64,000 nt of DNA. Source: Microbacterium sp. W4I4 (GTDB taxonomy: Bacteria > Actinomycetota > Actinomycetes > Actinomycetales > Microbacteriaceae). A program made the translations under genes and the position numbers. The notes beneath the pieces are model-generated. The model had not been told where the DNA came from. It saw only the letters and a list, made by a program, of their open reading frames with translations, and searched no databases. This document shows, in pieces, positions 1 to 7,633 of this stretch; the first letter of the stretch is position 1, and each line of letters opens with the position of its first letter. The stretch covers positions 2,604,001-2,668,000 of the forward strand of contig NZ_JAUSXT010000001.1 in NCBI RefSeq assembly GCF_030816235.1, given 5' to 3'.

Positions 1-1
1 C

Positions 2-538
2 TCGGCCGACGACGAGCTGGCCGACCGTGCGCGTCTCGGCTCGCGCGTCGATCAGCTCGTGGAAGCCGGTGTCATCGAGAAGGTCGACTCCTTCGAGATC
101 GTCGCCGTCGAGCGCCGGGATGGCGGCATCCGACTCCGCGGCACGCGGCGAGGCGAGCCGGCCGCCCACGACACGGATCTGGTCGTGGGGGCGACGGGCT
201 TCCGGCCGGATGTGGACATGCTCCGAGAGATCCGGGTGCAGCTGGACGACATCGTCGAGGCGCCGGTCCGGCTGGCCCCGCTGATCGATCCGAACGTGCA
301 CTCCTGCGGAACCGTCGCCCCGCACGGATTCGACGAACTGCGGCATCCCGAGTCCGGGTTCTTCCTGGTGGGGATGAAGTCCTACGGTCGTGCGCCGACG
401 TTCCTGCTCGCCACCGGATACGAGCAGGTCCGGTCGGTGGTCGCCTGGCTGGACGGCGACATGCGCGCCGCGACGGAGGTTCGGCTCACGCTCCCGGCGA
501 CCGGAGTGTGCTCCACGGACTCCGGCGGATGCTGCTGA
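2..538 (+). CDS. FAD/NAD(P)-binding oxidoreductase, 3' part only
   Basis: Only the last 178 codons are in the window; the frame is already open at base 2. The visible part belongs to flavin-containing oxidoreductases: a VVGATGFRPD segment (an ATG-type turn near the nucleotide site) is followed by a C-terminal stretch ending in a cysteine-rich tail, CSTDSGGCC. Similar Cys-tailed flavoproteins occur in actinobacterial arsenic-resistance clusters, where some are ArsO-like monooxygenases. The arsenic link is inference from memory of the family, because no other ars gene is visible in the window and the upstream neighbours lie outside it. Confidence 0.7.
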   Translation, partial: SADDELADRARLGSRVDQLVEAGVIEKVDSFEIVAVERRDGGIRLRGTRRGEPAAHDTDLVVGATGFRPDVDMLREIRVQLDDIVEAPVRLAPLIDPNVHSCGTVAPHGFDELRHPESGFFLVGMKSYGRAPTFLLATGYEQVRSVVAWLDGDMRAATEVRLTLPATGVCSTDSGGCC

Positions 539-557
539 GGATGCCTGCCCGCGCCGC

Positions 558-1433
558 TCACAGGAAGCGGGCCTCGCGGGTCGTCGTGCGGATCCGGTAG
601 AGGCTCGCCGTCGCCGCGATGAAGAGCTCGTCACCGTCGTCTCCGCCGAAGCACAGGTTGGCGACGACTTCGGGAACCGGGATGAAGAGCAGCTCTTCGC
701 CGCTGGAGGAGTAGACGTGCACGCCGTCGCCCGCGGACGACCACACGCGGCCATCGACGTCGACGGCGATGCCGTCGGAGAGGCCGACCTCGATGGAGGC
801 GAAGTGGCGTCCGCCGCTCGCGGTGGCGCCGTGCACGTCGTAGGCGCGGATCCAGTGCCCGGGTCCGTCGTCGAGAGCCGCTGCGGTGTCGGAGACGTAC
901 ACCGTCGTCCCGTCCGGGGAGAAGGCGATGCCGTTGGGGCGGACGATGTCGTCGATGACGGAGGTGAGGCCGTCTGCCTCGGACCATCGGAACACCCGGC
1001 AGTCGCCGTATTCGCGCTCGCCGGGATGGCCCTCCCGGGGCTGCCGGATGCCGTAGTCGGGGTCGGTGAACCAGAACGAGCCGTCGGGCGCGAGGGCCAC
1101 GTCGTTCGGGGAGTTGAGGCGATGCTCGCCCCAGTGCGCGACGAGCTCGGTGAGCTCGCCCTCGGCCGACTCCCGCTCGAGGCGTCGGCGGCCGTGCGAG
1201 CACTGCACGACGCTGCCGTCGCGGTCCCGCATCCGCCCGTTCGTGAACTCGACCTCGGAGCGGTGCACGGATGTCTCGCCGGTCGCCGCATCCCACCGCA
1301 TGATCCGGTTGCCGGGGATGTCGCTCCAGCGCACGACCCGTTCCTCCGGAATCCACAGCGGACCCTCGTTCCACGTGCCGCCGGTCGCCAACTGCTCCAG
1401 CGTCGACCCCTCGGCGATCAATCCGTGTTCCAT
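558..1433 (-). CDS. SMP-30/gluconolactonase/LRE family sugar lactonase
   Basis: A 291-residue beta-propeller enzyme of the SMP-30/gluconolactonase family, which hydrolyses sugar lactones with one divalent metal ion. Family signatures are visible: the early acidic ligand in NEGPLW (Glu23), the central SPNDVALAPDGSFWFTDP stretch carrying the conserved Asn, and RPNGIAFSPDGTTVYVSD before the last blades. The ATG at 1433 was preferred because the protein then begins just before the propeller; a TTG at 1469 would add 12 residues. It converges on the flavoprotein gene and lies 43 bases downstream of the DMT permease gene, so it may be co-transcribed with it. The substrate cannot be read from the sequence. 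Confidence 0.85.
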   Translation of the reverse strand: MEHGLIAEGSTLEQLATGGTWNEGPLWIPEERVVRWSDIPGNRIMRWDAATGETSVHRSEVEFTNGRMRDRDGSVVQCSHGRRRLERESAEGELTELVAHWGEHRLNSPNDVALAPDGSFWFTDPDYGIRQPREGHPGEREYGDCRVFRWSEADGLTSVIDDIVRPNGIAFSPDGTTVYVSDTAAALDDGPGHWIRAYDVHGATASGGRHFASIEVGLSDGIAVDVDGRVWSSAGDGVHVYSSSGEELLFIPVPEVVANLCFGGDDGDELFIAATASLYRIRTTTREARFL

Positions 1434-1476
1434 TCGCCCGAGCCTGGCGGCTGTCGCGGAGGGAGTCAAGCCGGGG

Positions 1477-2421
1477 TCACCCCTCGACTCGGGCCACCGG
1501 CGTGGCGCGCGGCGCGCGCAGCTCGAGACGCTGACCCCACATGGTGCCGATGAGGACGAGCACCACGCCGACGATCCCCGCCGGGCCGAGGTGATCGCCG
1601 GCGATGGTCACGCCGATCAGCGCGGCCCACACGGGCTCGGTGCCCAGCAGCAGGCTGACGCGAGTAGGAGAAGTGCGGCGCACCGCCCACATCTGGATGA
1701 AGAACGGGAACACCGTGCAGACGATCACGAGATAGGCCATCCACACCGTCAGGCCCGGACCCAGTGCCAGCGCGTAGGTCCAGCTCGGCACGCCCCACAC
1801 GCTGGACAGCGCGAGGAAGACGATCGCGCAGGTGAGCATCTGGACGAAGGTGAGCGAGAGAGAGTCGATCCCGCGCCCGCTGGACAGCCGGTGCATGGCG
1901 GTCACGTGCACGGCGCGCGCGAACGCGGCTACCAGGATGAGGAGGTCGCCCACCCCGAAGCCGGTGAAGCCACCGCCCGTCGCCAGGAAGTACACGCCGG
2001 CGACCGCGAGCAGGCCTGCGAAGTAGAAGAGCGCTCCGAGTCGCCGCCGGATCACGGCGGATTCGAGCGCTGGCGTGATGATGATCGTCAGGCTGATGAT
2101 CACGCCCGCGTTGGTGGCGCTGGTCATCGCGATGCCGAAAGTCTCGAAGATGAACACCGTCGACAGCAGGATGCCGAGGATCGCACCCACACGCAGTGCC
2201 GTGCGGCTGAGTCGGGTGCGCAGGATCAACAGCAGCGCGCCGAGCACGAGTGCGGTGGCGGACATGCGCACCGCGAGCATCGCGAGCACCGTGTCGTCGG
2301 ACACCAGCACCTTCGCGACCAGGTACGTCGAGCCCCACGCGACCGCGACGGCGAGCAGCAGGACGTCTGCGATCCACGGCCGTGCCGGCTTCGTCGGCTC
2401 AGTCAACGGGTTGATACGCAC
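1477..2421 (-). CDS. EamA/DMT-family membrane permease
   Basis: A 314-residue integral membrane protein with about ten hydrophobic helices arranged as two EamA (DUF6) repeats, as usual for drug/metabolite transporters. The first helix begins near residue 20 (VLLLAVAVAWGSTYLVAKVL) and the second repeat starts near residue 150. The GTG start at 2421 overlaps the end of the upstream gene by 23 bases, which suggests translational coupling. Family members export amino acids, nucleobases or small drugs; nothing here fixes the substrate. Confidence 0.85.
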   Translation of the reverse strand: MRINPLTEPTKPARPWIADVLLLAVAVAWGSTYLVAKVLVSDDTVLAMLAVRMSATALVLGALLLILRTRLSRTALRVGAILGILLSTVFIFETFGIAMTSATNAGVIISLTIIITPALESAVIRRRLGALFYFAGLLAVAGVYFLATGGGFTGFGVGDLLILVAAFARAVHVTAMHRLSSGRGIDSLSLTFVQMLTCAIVFLALSSVWGVPSWTYALALGPGLTVWMAYLVIVCTVFPFFIQMWAVRRTSPTRVSLLLGTEPVWAALIGVTIAGDHLGPAGIVGVVLVLIGTMWGQRLELRAPRATPVARVEG

Positions 2422-2869
2422 CCTTGATCACGAAGTAGGAACCGCGGATGGTGCCGGCGAGCTTCGACTTCTGCCGGGCGAACTTGAAGGCGCCGAGCTC
2501 CTCCGGGATCTCCATGCCGTCGGACAGCTTGAAGCCCACGGCGCGCTTGCCGCCCTCGGCCAGCTCGTAGAGCACGTTGATCGCCAGGCCGGATTCGTAG
2601 AACACGTATGCCCAGCGGATGCCGGGAACCGGCGGCTCCGCGACTTCGAGGGCGGGGGAGGAGACGACGATGCCGCGCTCGTCGGCCAGGATCTTCGTGA
2701 CCCAGGCCAGCGTGTCCGTGCCCTCGGCGGGCTCGGTCGTGAACTCGATCTCGTACTTGTTGTGGAAGTAACGCGCCTCGTTGGCGCGGAGCCCGGCGAG
2801 CGCTTCGACGACAGGTGAGGACTCGAGCCCGACGGTGGACACGTTCTTGAAATCGACGACATACGGCAT
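2399..2869 (-). CDS. Conserved hypothetical protein, 156 aa
   Basis: I do not recognise this protein. It is soluble, has no signal peptide or membrane segment, and has mixed alpha/beta character (MPYVVDFKNVSTVGLESS at the N-terminus, IRGSYFVIKGAYQPVD at the C-terminus). The coding statistics look real and the start is well placed: reading the minus strand, a TATAGC box lies 8 bases before the ATG, so the message is probably leaderless. It overlaps the DMT permease gene. Just upstream lies the left attachment site of the integrated element, so before integration its promoter was next to the tRNA-Gly gene. Confidence 0.65.
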   Translation of the reverse strand: MPYVVDFKNVSTVGLESSPVVEALAGLRANEARYFHNKYEIEFTTEPAEGTDTLAWVTKILADERGIVVSSPALEVAEPPVPGIRWAYVFYESGLAINVLYELAEGGKRAVGFKLSDGMEIPEELGAFKFARQKSKLAGTIRGSYFVIKGAYQPVD

Positions 2870-2902
2870 GAGGAAAAGCTATACCGTCGGAGGTTCTGAA
2901 TC

Positions 2903-2949
2903 GGAGGGACTGACGGGAATCGAACCCGCGCTATCTGCTTGGGAAGCAG
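2903..2949 (-). repeat. attL: orphan 3' half of tRNA-Gly
   Basis: This 47-bp copy is identical to 7635-7681. Read on the minus strand it runs from the anticodon arm through the T arm to the acceptor 3' strand of tRNA-Gly, and it is no longer joined to a 5' half. It is the original chromosomal 3' end, displaced by integration. The bases beyond the acceptor read T-CC-G here, whereas the element-supplied copy reads T-CC-A. Confidence 0.9.
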
Positions 2950-3240
2950 GTAGCGGCCGCTCTGGGGCCCGCGGAATCACGGGTCACTCCCCGGTGCCTC
3001 TACCGCGGCTTACCCCCGGTTAGTGGCACGTACCGCCCCCTAATGGCACGAATCTGGCACGACCAGAGCCCGCTGACAGGCCCCGGAGGTCCTGCCCTCG
3101 CGGGGGTGACGGGTGTGGATAGCGCGCACGCTGGAGCGTTCCGATATGGGGTTGCGCATGGTTCGCTGGCGAGCACGATGAAGGGGCGGCCCCGCCCACC
3201 GAACTGTGAACCGCGGGACCGCCCCAGTCTGTGGGGTGGA
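2950..3240. other. Non-coding left end of the element with integrase arm-type repeats
   Basis: This 291-bp stretch has no convincing gene. It holds three same-orientation copies of TGGCACG at 3024-3030, 3044-3050 and 3055-3061. Two more copies lie at the other end of the element (7542-7548 and 7553-7559). The 11-base spacing between neighbours is the same at both ends, as expected for arm-type binding sites of a tyrosine integrase. The rest (about 3065-3240) is GC-rich with no further structure that I can support. Confidence 0.6.
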
Positions 3241-3963
3241 CTACGCCTCGGAGAGCGCCAGGTCCTCCAGTAGGAGCGGGATGCCGCCCTGGGAGCCGGG
3301 CACGTCGATGTGCACCCGGTCCCCATCCATGAGAAGCCGGTAGGCGTCCGGGTCCGCACGGTGCAGGAGCGACAGTGCCTCCTGGCTGGCCTCCCCGTGC
3401 TCCGCGAGGTCCGAGAGAACCGCACGCCATGCCGCGGGCTCAGCGGCCGTGCGCTCCTCCTCAGCGATGGCGAGGGCCGCCGGGTCCACCTGGGTGAGGC
3501 GGTCCCAGATCAGGCCCTCATAGGCGGCGAGGAGCCGGTCCCGGTCATCGTGCACCAGCAGGTGCGGCATGACCTCCAGGTCGTCCAGGATCGCGGCCAG
3601 GCGGGTGCGGTCCGCGCGGGCGATCACGTCCTGAAGGCGCATGCCCGGCTCACGCTCGAAGCCCTGAGAGGGGTCCTGACCGGCGTAGACGAGTGCGCGG
3701 ACCTTCTCCCGCTCCCGGGCAAGCGTGGCGTGATCGTCCGCCGTCTTCGGGCGGAGCGTGTCCAGCACGGGCCCGCGGTCCGGCGTCGTCGGCTCCGCGG
3801 GGATCGCGGCGCGCACGGTCGCGCGGATGCGGTCAACGTCCGCGCGCTGGCGGACCCGAGTGCCCTCCGGCGTCAGGTGCGGGTCGCGGAGGGTAGCGGC
3901 CGCGGCGAGGGCGCGGCGGCCCTCGACGTACACGGTGATGCGGTCGGTGGCGGTCATGGTCAT
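3241..3963 (-). CDS. Element-encoded hypothetical protein, 240 aa
   Basis: Function unknown. The protein is soluble, rich in Arg, Asp, Glu, Ala and Leu, and appears almost entirely helical. It opens with a beta-like MTMTATDRITVYVEGRRAL and ends acidic (LLLEDLALSEA). It is the last gene of the minus-strand operon, and its ATG overlaps the stop of the preceding gene as ATGA (3960-3963). In satellites the position after the terS-like gene often holds packaging or capsid-interference genes; that role here is only a positional guess. No metal-binding or catalytic motif is visible. Confidence 0.65.
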   Translation of the reverse strand: MTMTATDRITVYVEGRRALAAAATLRDPHLTPEGTRVRQRADVDRIRATVRAAIPAEPTTPDRGPVLDTLRPKTADDHATLAREREKVRALVYAGQDPSQGFEREPGMRLQDVIARADRTRLAAILDDLEVMPHLLVHDDRDRLLAAYEGLIWDRLTQVDPAALAIAEEERTAAEPAAWRAVLSDLAEHGEASQEALSLLHRADPDAYRLLMDGDRVHIDVPGSQGGIPLLLEDLALSEA

Positions 3964-4196
3964 GCTCCGTTCTTCTGGTGGTTCCCGCGGGTGCGGGCGT
4001 TGAGTTCCGCCTGGAGGCGGACGGTTTCGGTGCGGCGGGCGGCGGCCTCCGCGTGCACCGCGGCGACGTACTCGCGCACGGCGGCCGCGTGCTGGGGCGG
4101 GATGGCGTCGAGCGCGGCGCGGAAGGCGGTCATCCCGTCGCGCTGGCGGTCCCGCGCGGTGCTCAGGGTCGTGGGGCGGGGTGCGGCGTAGACCAC
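3960..4196 (-). CDS. Small element-encoded hypothetical protein, 78 aa
   Basis: A short basic, helical protein (for example PPQHAAAVREYVAAVHAEAA) with no recognised domain. The frame is kept by its 4-base ATGA overlap with the following gene. The GTG start at 4196 has a poor ribosome binding site; the ATG 21 codons further in is an alternative. Upstream, 4197-4303 is about 107 bases without a gene; it contains a small hairpin (7-bp arms at 4224-4230 and 4237-4243) that could be a weak terminator or spacer within the operon. Confidence 0.5.
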   Translation of the reverse strand: MVYAAPRPTTLSTARDRQRDGMTAFRAALDAIPPQHAAAVREYVAAVHAEAAARRTETVRLQAELNARTRGNHQKNGA

Positions 4197-4303
4197 GGCT
4201 CAGCGCCCCTCTCCAGCCTCGGGCGTCCGGTGGTGGCCGGACGGCGTGCTGAGGCGCTGACGGGCCGCTGATGGCCGCCGAGCGGCACGTGCGCTCGCCG
4301 CGG

Positions 4304-4813
4304 TCACGGCTGGCCGTCCATCCCGAGCACCAGCCGGTCGAGGAGCGCCCCGACCTGCTCGAATCCGCCCGGCTTCGCGCCGTCCAGGCCGAGGTAGCGG
4401 GCGCGGCGTTCCATGATCTTCAGCACACGGTCCACCGCGTAGCCGTCCCCGGCGAGCGCCAGGCGCATCTGCGGCACCAGGATCGCGTCCAGGCGTGCCA
4501 GTTCGAGGGCGCGGATGGCCTCCGCCTCCTCCTCGGGGATGCGCTGGACCTCCTCCCGAATCCACCGCTGGACCGTCTTGGGGTGCACGTCCATCCGCTG
4601 GGCGATGGTGGCCATGTCCACCCCGGTGCGGTGCAGGATGAACGCCTCAGCGCGGCGGGTCAGCCGGTCCAGGCGCTTCGCACGGCGGCGCGGCCGCGGG
4701 GAGTCCCCGAGGGCGTACTCCTCCAGGTCCACGTCGGCGGGCAGGGCGGGCACCGGGGCGACGGGCAGAGCCGCGACCTCCTCGTGCGGGATGGTGCTGT
4801 AGGCGGCGCTCAT
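4304..4813 (-). CDS. Helix-turn-helix protein resembling a phage terminase small subunit
   Basis: A 169-residue protein with a helix-turn-helix near residues 60-85 (MATIAQRMDVHPKTVQRWI) followed by an alpha-helical part ending in ERRARYLGLDGAKP. That HTH plus 'RRA-LGLD' combination is familiar from actinophage proteins annotated as terminase small subunits, which recognise pac/cos DNA. The ATG at 4813 was chosen over a GTG at 4864 because it has a GAGGAGAC ribosome binding site and overlaps the stop of the upstream rep gene as ATGA (4810-4813). If the TerS call holds, the gene would redirect a helper phage's packaging machine; a plain DNA-binding regulator is the alternative. Confidence 0.6.
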   Translation of the reverse strand: MSAAYSTIPHEEVAALPVAPVPALPADVDLEEYALGDSPRPRRRAKRLDRLTRRAEAFILHRTGVDMATIAQRMDVHPKTVQRWIREEVQRIPEEEAEAIRALELARLDAILVPQMRLALAGDGYAVDRVLKIMERRARYLGLDGAKPGGFEQVGALLDRLVLGMDGQP

Positions 4814-5604
4814 GCCGTCTCCTCTCGGTAGGTGGCCCACGGGCCGGAGTGATCGCCGGTCCACACGTGGCCGTGCGCGGCGAGGAGGTTGTGCAGTCGG
4901 TCGTCTTCCACGAGGTCATCGCCGCCGGGCTGGTCGGCACGGGAGCGGAGCCCGGCCCAGGTGGTGATGCGCTTTCGGCGGGCGTCGGCGGGGAGGGTGT
5001 CCAGGTAGGCCAGTTCGGCGGGCAGGTGCGCCAGCACGTCTACGGAGTCACAGCGGCCAGCGATGACCTCCAGGGCATCCGTCACGTTCTGCCGTTGGGC
5101 ATCCGTCATGGGGGATGCGCCGCGCGCCAGCGTGGTGTTACACGTCAGTGAATTGGTAGTGGTTGGTAGTGGCACCCCGGTCAGACCGGGGTGCATTACG
5201 TCCGAAACCGGGGTGCATTCCGCCCCAGACCGGGGTGCATTCCTGACCCCATCCGCGGAGTTATCCACAGCGCCAGCGGTGAATGGACCTCGGTCAGACC
5301 GGGGTGCATTGCTCTGGAGTACGGCCAGCGCATACTCCGCGCTTCGGCCCCGATGCGGCTTCGCCACCAGGCGGATGAGCCCCCGGCGGGACAGGCCCGC
5401 GATCACCCTGTCAGTGGCGCTCTGAGCGGCCTTCGTGCCTGGGACCTTGCCAAGGGCGCGCGCAAGCCTCTCGTGCCCCCACGTGTAGACCGGCGCGTCG
5501 TCCTGGACTGCCACCGCCATGTCGAGGAGCACGATGCGTTCCAGTGGGGACACGGCCACGTCGAGGAGCACGTCCTTCATGCGATCCAAGGTCACGAATC
5601 CCAT
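4810..5604 (-). CDS. Putative replication initiator (winged-helix) containing its own iteron origin
   Basis: A 264-residue protein. Residues about 40-95 form a winged-helix-like DNA-binding domain (GHERLARALGKVPG, then VIAGLSRRGLIRLVAK), as in initiator or phage replication proteins. Residues about 98-142 are encoded by the iteron array and look like a low-complexity linker. The C-terminal part (from about 165) is helical. The start at 5604 overlaps the upstream HNH-like gene by 13 bases; an in-frame extension to 5754 would lie wholly inside that gene and was rejected. The replication role rests on the iterons and DnaA box within the gene plus the position after xis; no catalytic primase or helicase motif is visible. 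Confidence 0.6.
   Translation of the reverse strand: MGFVTLDRMKDVLLDVAVSPLERIVLLDMAVAVQDDAPVYTWGHERLARALGKVPGTKAAQSATDRVIAGLSRRGLIRLVAKPHRGRSAEYALAVLQSNAPRSDRGPFTAGAVDNSADGVRNAPRSGAECTPVSDVMHPGLTGVPLPTTTNSLTCNTTLARGASPMTDAQRQNVTDALEVIAGRCDSVDVLAHLPAELAYLDTLPADARRKRITTWAGLRSRADQPGGDDLVEDDRLHNLLAAHGHVWTGDHSGPWATYREETA
5174..5313. other. Candidate replication origin: 22-bp iterons, inverted copy and DnaA box
   Basis: The 13-mer ACCGGGGTGCATT occurs at 5185-5197, 5207-5219, 5229-5241 and 5298-5310. The first three lie exactly 22 bases apart, the helical phasing typical of plasmid iterons; the fourth shares 20 bases of unit sequence with the first. At 5174-5192 the first copy overlaps an inverted repeat (ACCCCGGT-CAG-ACCGGGGT), a natural site for initiator dimers and autorepression. 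A perfect DnaA box lies between copies 3 and 4. The flank at about 5135-5172 is relatively AT-rich and could be the unwinding region. Everything sits inside the initiator's coding sequence. Confidence 0.75.
5261..5269 (+). promoter_or_regulatory. DnaA box TTATCCACA
   Basis: An exact match to the consensus DnaA box, in a region where an AT-rich 9-mer is unlikely by chance. It lies 19 bases after the third iteron and 28 bases before the fourth, so it belongs with the candidate origin rather than with the coding role of this stretch. Confidence 0.75.
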
Positions 5605-5981
5605 CGGGTCCCTCGGCTCTGGGCGTGGTTTCGCTCGCGCACGCATCCCTTGCAGGTCCCGCGGGTATCCACGCCCCAGGCGGCCCGAGCGTGCCCTCGG
5701 GGACACCGGGTCCAGTTGCCGCCGTGGTCGTGCTGGGAGTTGTGCCGCGAGCACGTCGCGGAGTAGTCGTCCAGGTGGATGCTGAAGCGCACCTTCTTGC
5801 CGTGGGAGTTCACGCCGATGTGCGTGGGGTGGCCGATGAGGGCCCAGCCGGTGGCAGGACGGTCACACTCGGGGTGCGCGCACTTCCGGCCCCGGGCCCG
5901 GCCGCGGGCGCGGTTCAGCGCCTTGTGCACGCCGTCATACGTGCGAGCCCGTGTCGTGTGCTCGTCCCCGTGGAGCGGCAT
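5592..5981 (-). CDS. HNH-like zinc-binding protein
   Basis: A 129-residue basic protein with clustered Cys and His: C34 and C39 (KCAHPEC), C77 followed by H80 and H84 (SATCSRHNSQHD), C93 and H97 (RCPRGH), and C110/C113 (TCKGC). The pattern resembles phage HNH or endonuclease-VII-like nucleases with structural zinc, although a complete canonical HNH triad is not clear. The ATG at 5981 has a GAGG ribosome binding site and begins one base after the xis stop. It overlaps the next gene by 13 bases. Small HNH proteins are common next to phage packaging genes; here it sits in the replication operon. Confidence 0.6.
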   Translation of the reverse strand: MPLHGDEHTTRARTYDGVHKALNRARGRARGRKCAHPECDRPATGWALIGHPTHIGVNSHGKKVRFSIHLDDYSATCSRHNSQHDHGGNWTRCPRGHARAAWGVDTRGTCKGCVRERNHAQSRGTRWDS

Positions 5982-5982
5982 C

Positions 5983-6207
5983 TCAGGCCTCGCCGTCGAT
6001 GAATGCAAGGAACGCGGCCGTGCTGATGCGGATGGCCTTGCCGAACCGCTGAACGGGGAGCGCGCCGTTGGCCACCATCTTGTAGACGTTGCTGGGGTGG
6101 CACTCCAGGAGGGTCGCCACGTCCGGGACCTTCAGGAACGCGGGCGGGTTCTCGCGGATGCGTGCCAGGGTGGCGGCGCTGGCGCTCGGTGCTGTGGTGG
6201 AAGTCAT
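5983..6207 (-). CDS. xis: Excisionase-like helix-turn-helix protein
   Basis: A 74-residue protein with a MerR/AlpA-type winged HTH (VPDVATLLECHPSNVYKMVA, then LPVQRFGKAIRI), the fold of recombination directionality factors. It is the first gene of the minus-strand operon and diverges from the integrase gene across a 186-bp control region, the usual int/xis relationship. An AAAGGA sequence precedes the ATG. It probably bends attachment-site DNA for excision and may also regulate the operon. Confidence 0.8.
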   Translation of the reverse strand: MTSTTAPSASAATLARIRENPPAFLKVPDVATLLECHPSNVYKMVANGALPVQRFGKAIRISTAAFLAFIDGEA

Positions 6208-6353
6208 CAGGAGGTCCTTTCGGGTTAGCGGTGGCTAGCCCAGGTCCTTCCTGGATGGCGGTCGCGTCGTCGGTGGCGCTTCCCTGTGGGACATGACGGT
6301 AACACGGGGTATGCTGGCGTTGCAAACACAAAACCCCAGGCCAGACATCAAAT

Positions 6354-6372
6354 TGGTGACAGTGTGTCACCA
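6354..6372. promoter_or_regulatory. Palindromic operator upstream of integrase
   Basis: TGGTGACA-GTG-TGTCACCA is a perfect inverted repeat with 8-bp arms and a 3-base centre. It ends 12 bases before the integrase GGAGGA ribosome binding site and lies inside a second, wider inverted repeat (GGCCAG 6339-6344, CTGGCC 6374-6379). It occupies the control region between the divergent int and xis operons and is the best candidate for a repressor or Xis binding site. Confidence 0.55.
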
Positions 6373-6393
6373 CCTGGCCCGGACGGAGGAAAC

Positions 6394-7617
6394 ATGGCAG
6401 AGCGGCGGCAGAAGGCCAATCGACAGGCGTTCGGGAGCGTCCGGCAACTCCCCTCCGGCAGGTGGCAAGCCCGCTACCCAGACCCCGCCGGGCGGCCCAT
6501 GAACGCGCCCACCACCTTCCCCACGAAGCGCGAAGCCCAGGACCACATCGCCGGAGTCCGCGCGGACCGCATGCGCGGCACCTACCGGGACCACCGCGCC
6601 GGGCTCCAGCCCTTCGGCCCCTACGCCACGGAGTGGGCGGCCAACGGCGGCACCCGCGGGCGGCTCGCCGCGAAGACCCAGGTGCTCTACGAGGACCTGC
6701 TCGCCGGGCCCCTCGCCGGGCTCCACGACCGCGCCCTGTCCGCCATCACCCCCGCGGACGTGCGCGCCTGGTACACCCGCACCCGGAAGACGCTCCAGAA
6801 GGCCGTGAAGAACCGCCCCGGTGCCACCGGAGAGGCCCGCCTCCGCCAGGCGTACAGCCTCCTCCGCACCATCCTCAACGCCGCCGTCAAGGACCGGCTC
6901 ATCAGCGAGAATCCTTGCCAGATCGAGGGGGCCGGGCAGGTCAACGACCCCGAGCGCCCGTACCTCTCGCCGGAGCACCTGGCCACCATCGTGGAGGCCA
7001 TGCCGGAGAAGTGGCACCTGCCCATCCGGGTGGCCTACGGCGCGCATCTCCGCGTCGGGGAGTTGGAAGCGCTCCAGCGGGGCGACTACGCGAACGGGGC
7101 CCTACGGGTGGAGCGCCAGCGCATCTACGTCCGCGGGCAGGGCACCATCACGCCCACGAAGACGGGGGAGGCGCGCACCGTGGTGCTCCCGCCCAGCATC
7201 GCCGCGGAGGTTGAGGCCTACCTGGCCAGCACGACAGGATTCCCCAAGTCGCCGCTGTTCCCCCGCCGGGACGGCCAGGCCATCACCAGCAACGCCCTCG
7301 GGCACGCCTGGCGGAAAGCGGCCCGCGGCGTCGGCCTGGGACAGTTCCACGTGCACGACCTCCGGCACGCCAGCCTCACCGCGGCCGCCCAGGCCGGTGG
7401 CACCACGCGGGAACTCATGGCCCGCGCCGGGCACCGCACCGCACGCGCGGCGCTCATCTACCAGCACGCCGCGGAGGAGCGGAGCGCGGTCCTCGCGGCG
7501 GCCATGGATGCCCTGCCTGGAGGGGCGATTTCGCGCACTACTGGCACGTCTATGGCACGGCCGGGCCTGGAGGCGGTCCTCCGGCTGGAACTTACGGCCG
7601 ATGGAAACCCGCTGTGA
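6394..7617 (+). CDS. int: Tyrosine recombinase/integrase
   Basis: A 407-residue phage-type integrase. An N-terminal arm-binding region (about 1-80) and SAM-like core-binding domain (about 85-180) precede the catalytic domain, where all active-site residues are visible: R220 (GAHLRVGELEAL), K256 (TPTKTGEARTV), H321 and R324 (HDLRHAS), H347 (AGHRTA) and nucleophile Y356 (IYQHA). The ATG at 6394 follows a GGAGGAAAC ribosome binding site; an upstream in-frame start at 6286 would run through the operator region. It reads toward the intact tRNA, which it presumably uses as attB. Its 3' end contains two TGGCACG arm-type repeats. It should catalyse integration and, with Xis, excision. Confidence 0.93.
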   Translation: MAERRQKANRQAFGSVRQLPSGRWQARYPDPAGRPMNAPTTFPTKREAQDHIAGVRADRMRGTYRDHRAGLQPFGPYATEWAANGGTRGRLAAKTQVLYEDLLAGPLAGLHDRALSAITPADVRAWYTRTRKTLQKAVKNRPGATGEARLRQAYSLLRTILNAAVKDRLISENPCQIEGAGQVNDPERPYLSPEHLATIVEAMPEKWHLPIRVAYGAHLRVGELEALQRGDYANGALRVERQRIYVRGQGTITPTKTGEARTVVLPPSIAAEVEAYLASTTGFPKSPLFPRRDGQAITSNALGHAWRKAARGVGLGQFHVHDLRHASLTAAAQAGGTTRELMARAGHRTARAALIYQHAAEERSAVLAAAMDALPGGAISRTTGTSMARPGLEAVLRLELTADGNPL

Positions 7618-7633
7618 CCTGGGGATAATGCGG

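Noticed and set aside
3000..3430. Overlapping frames at the left end of the element
   Set aside because: They overlap the non-coding att region or run as shadows of the 240-aa gene, with no ribosome binding sites.
5174..5313. Short regular repeats as a possible CRISPR array
   Set aside because: The 13-bp cores lie 22 bases apart with no spacers of CRISPR length and no cas genes; iterons explain them better.
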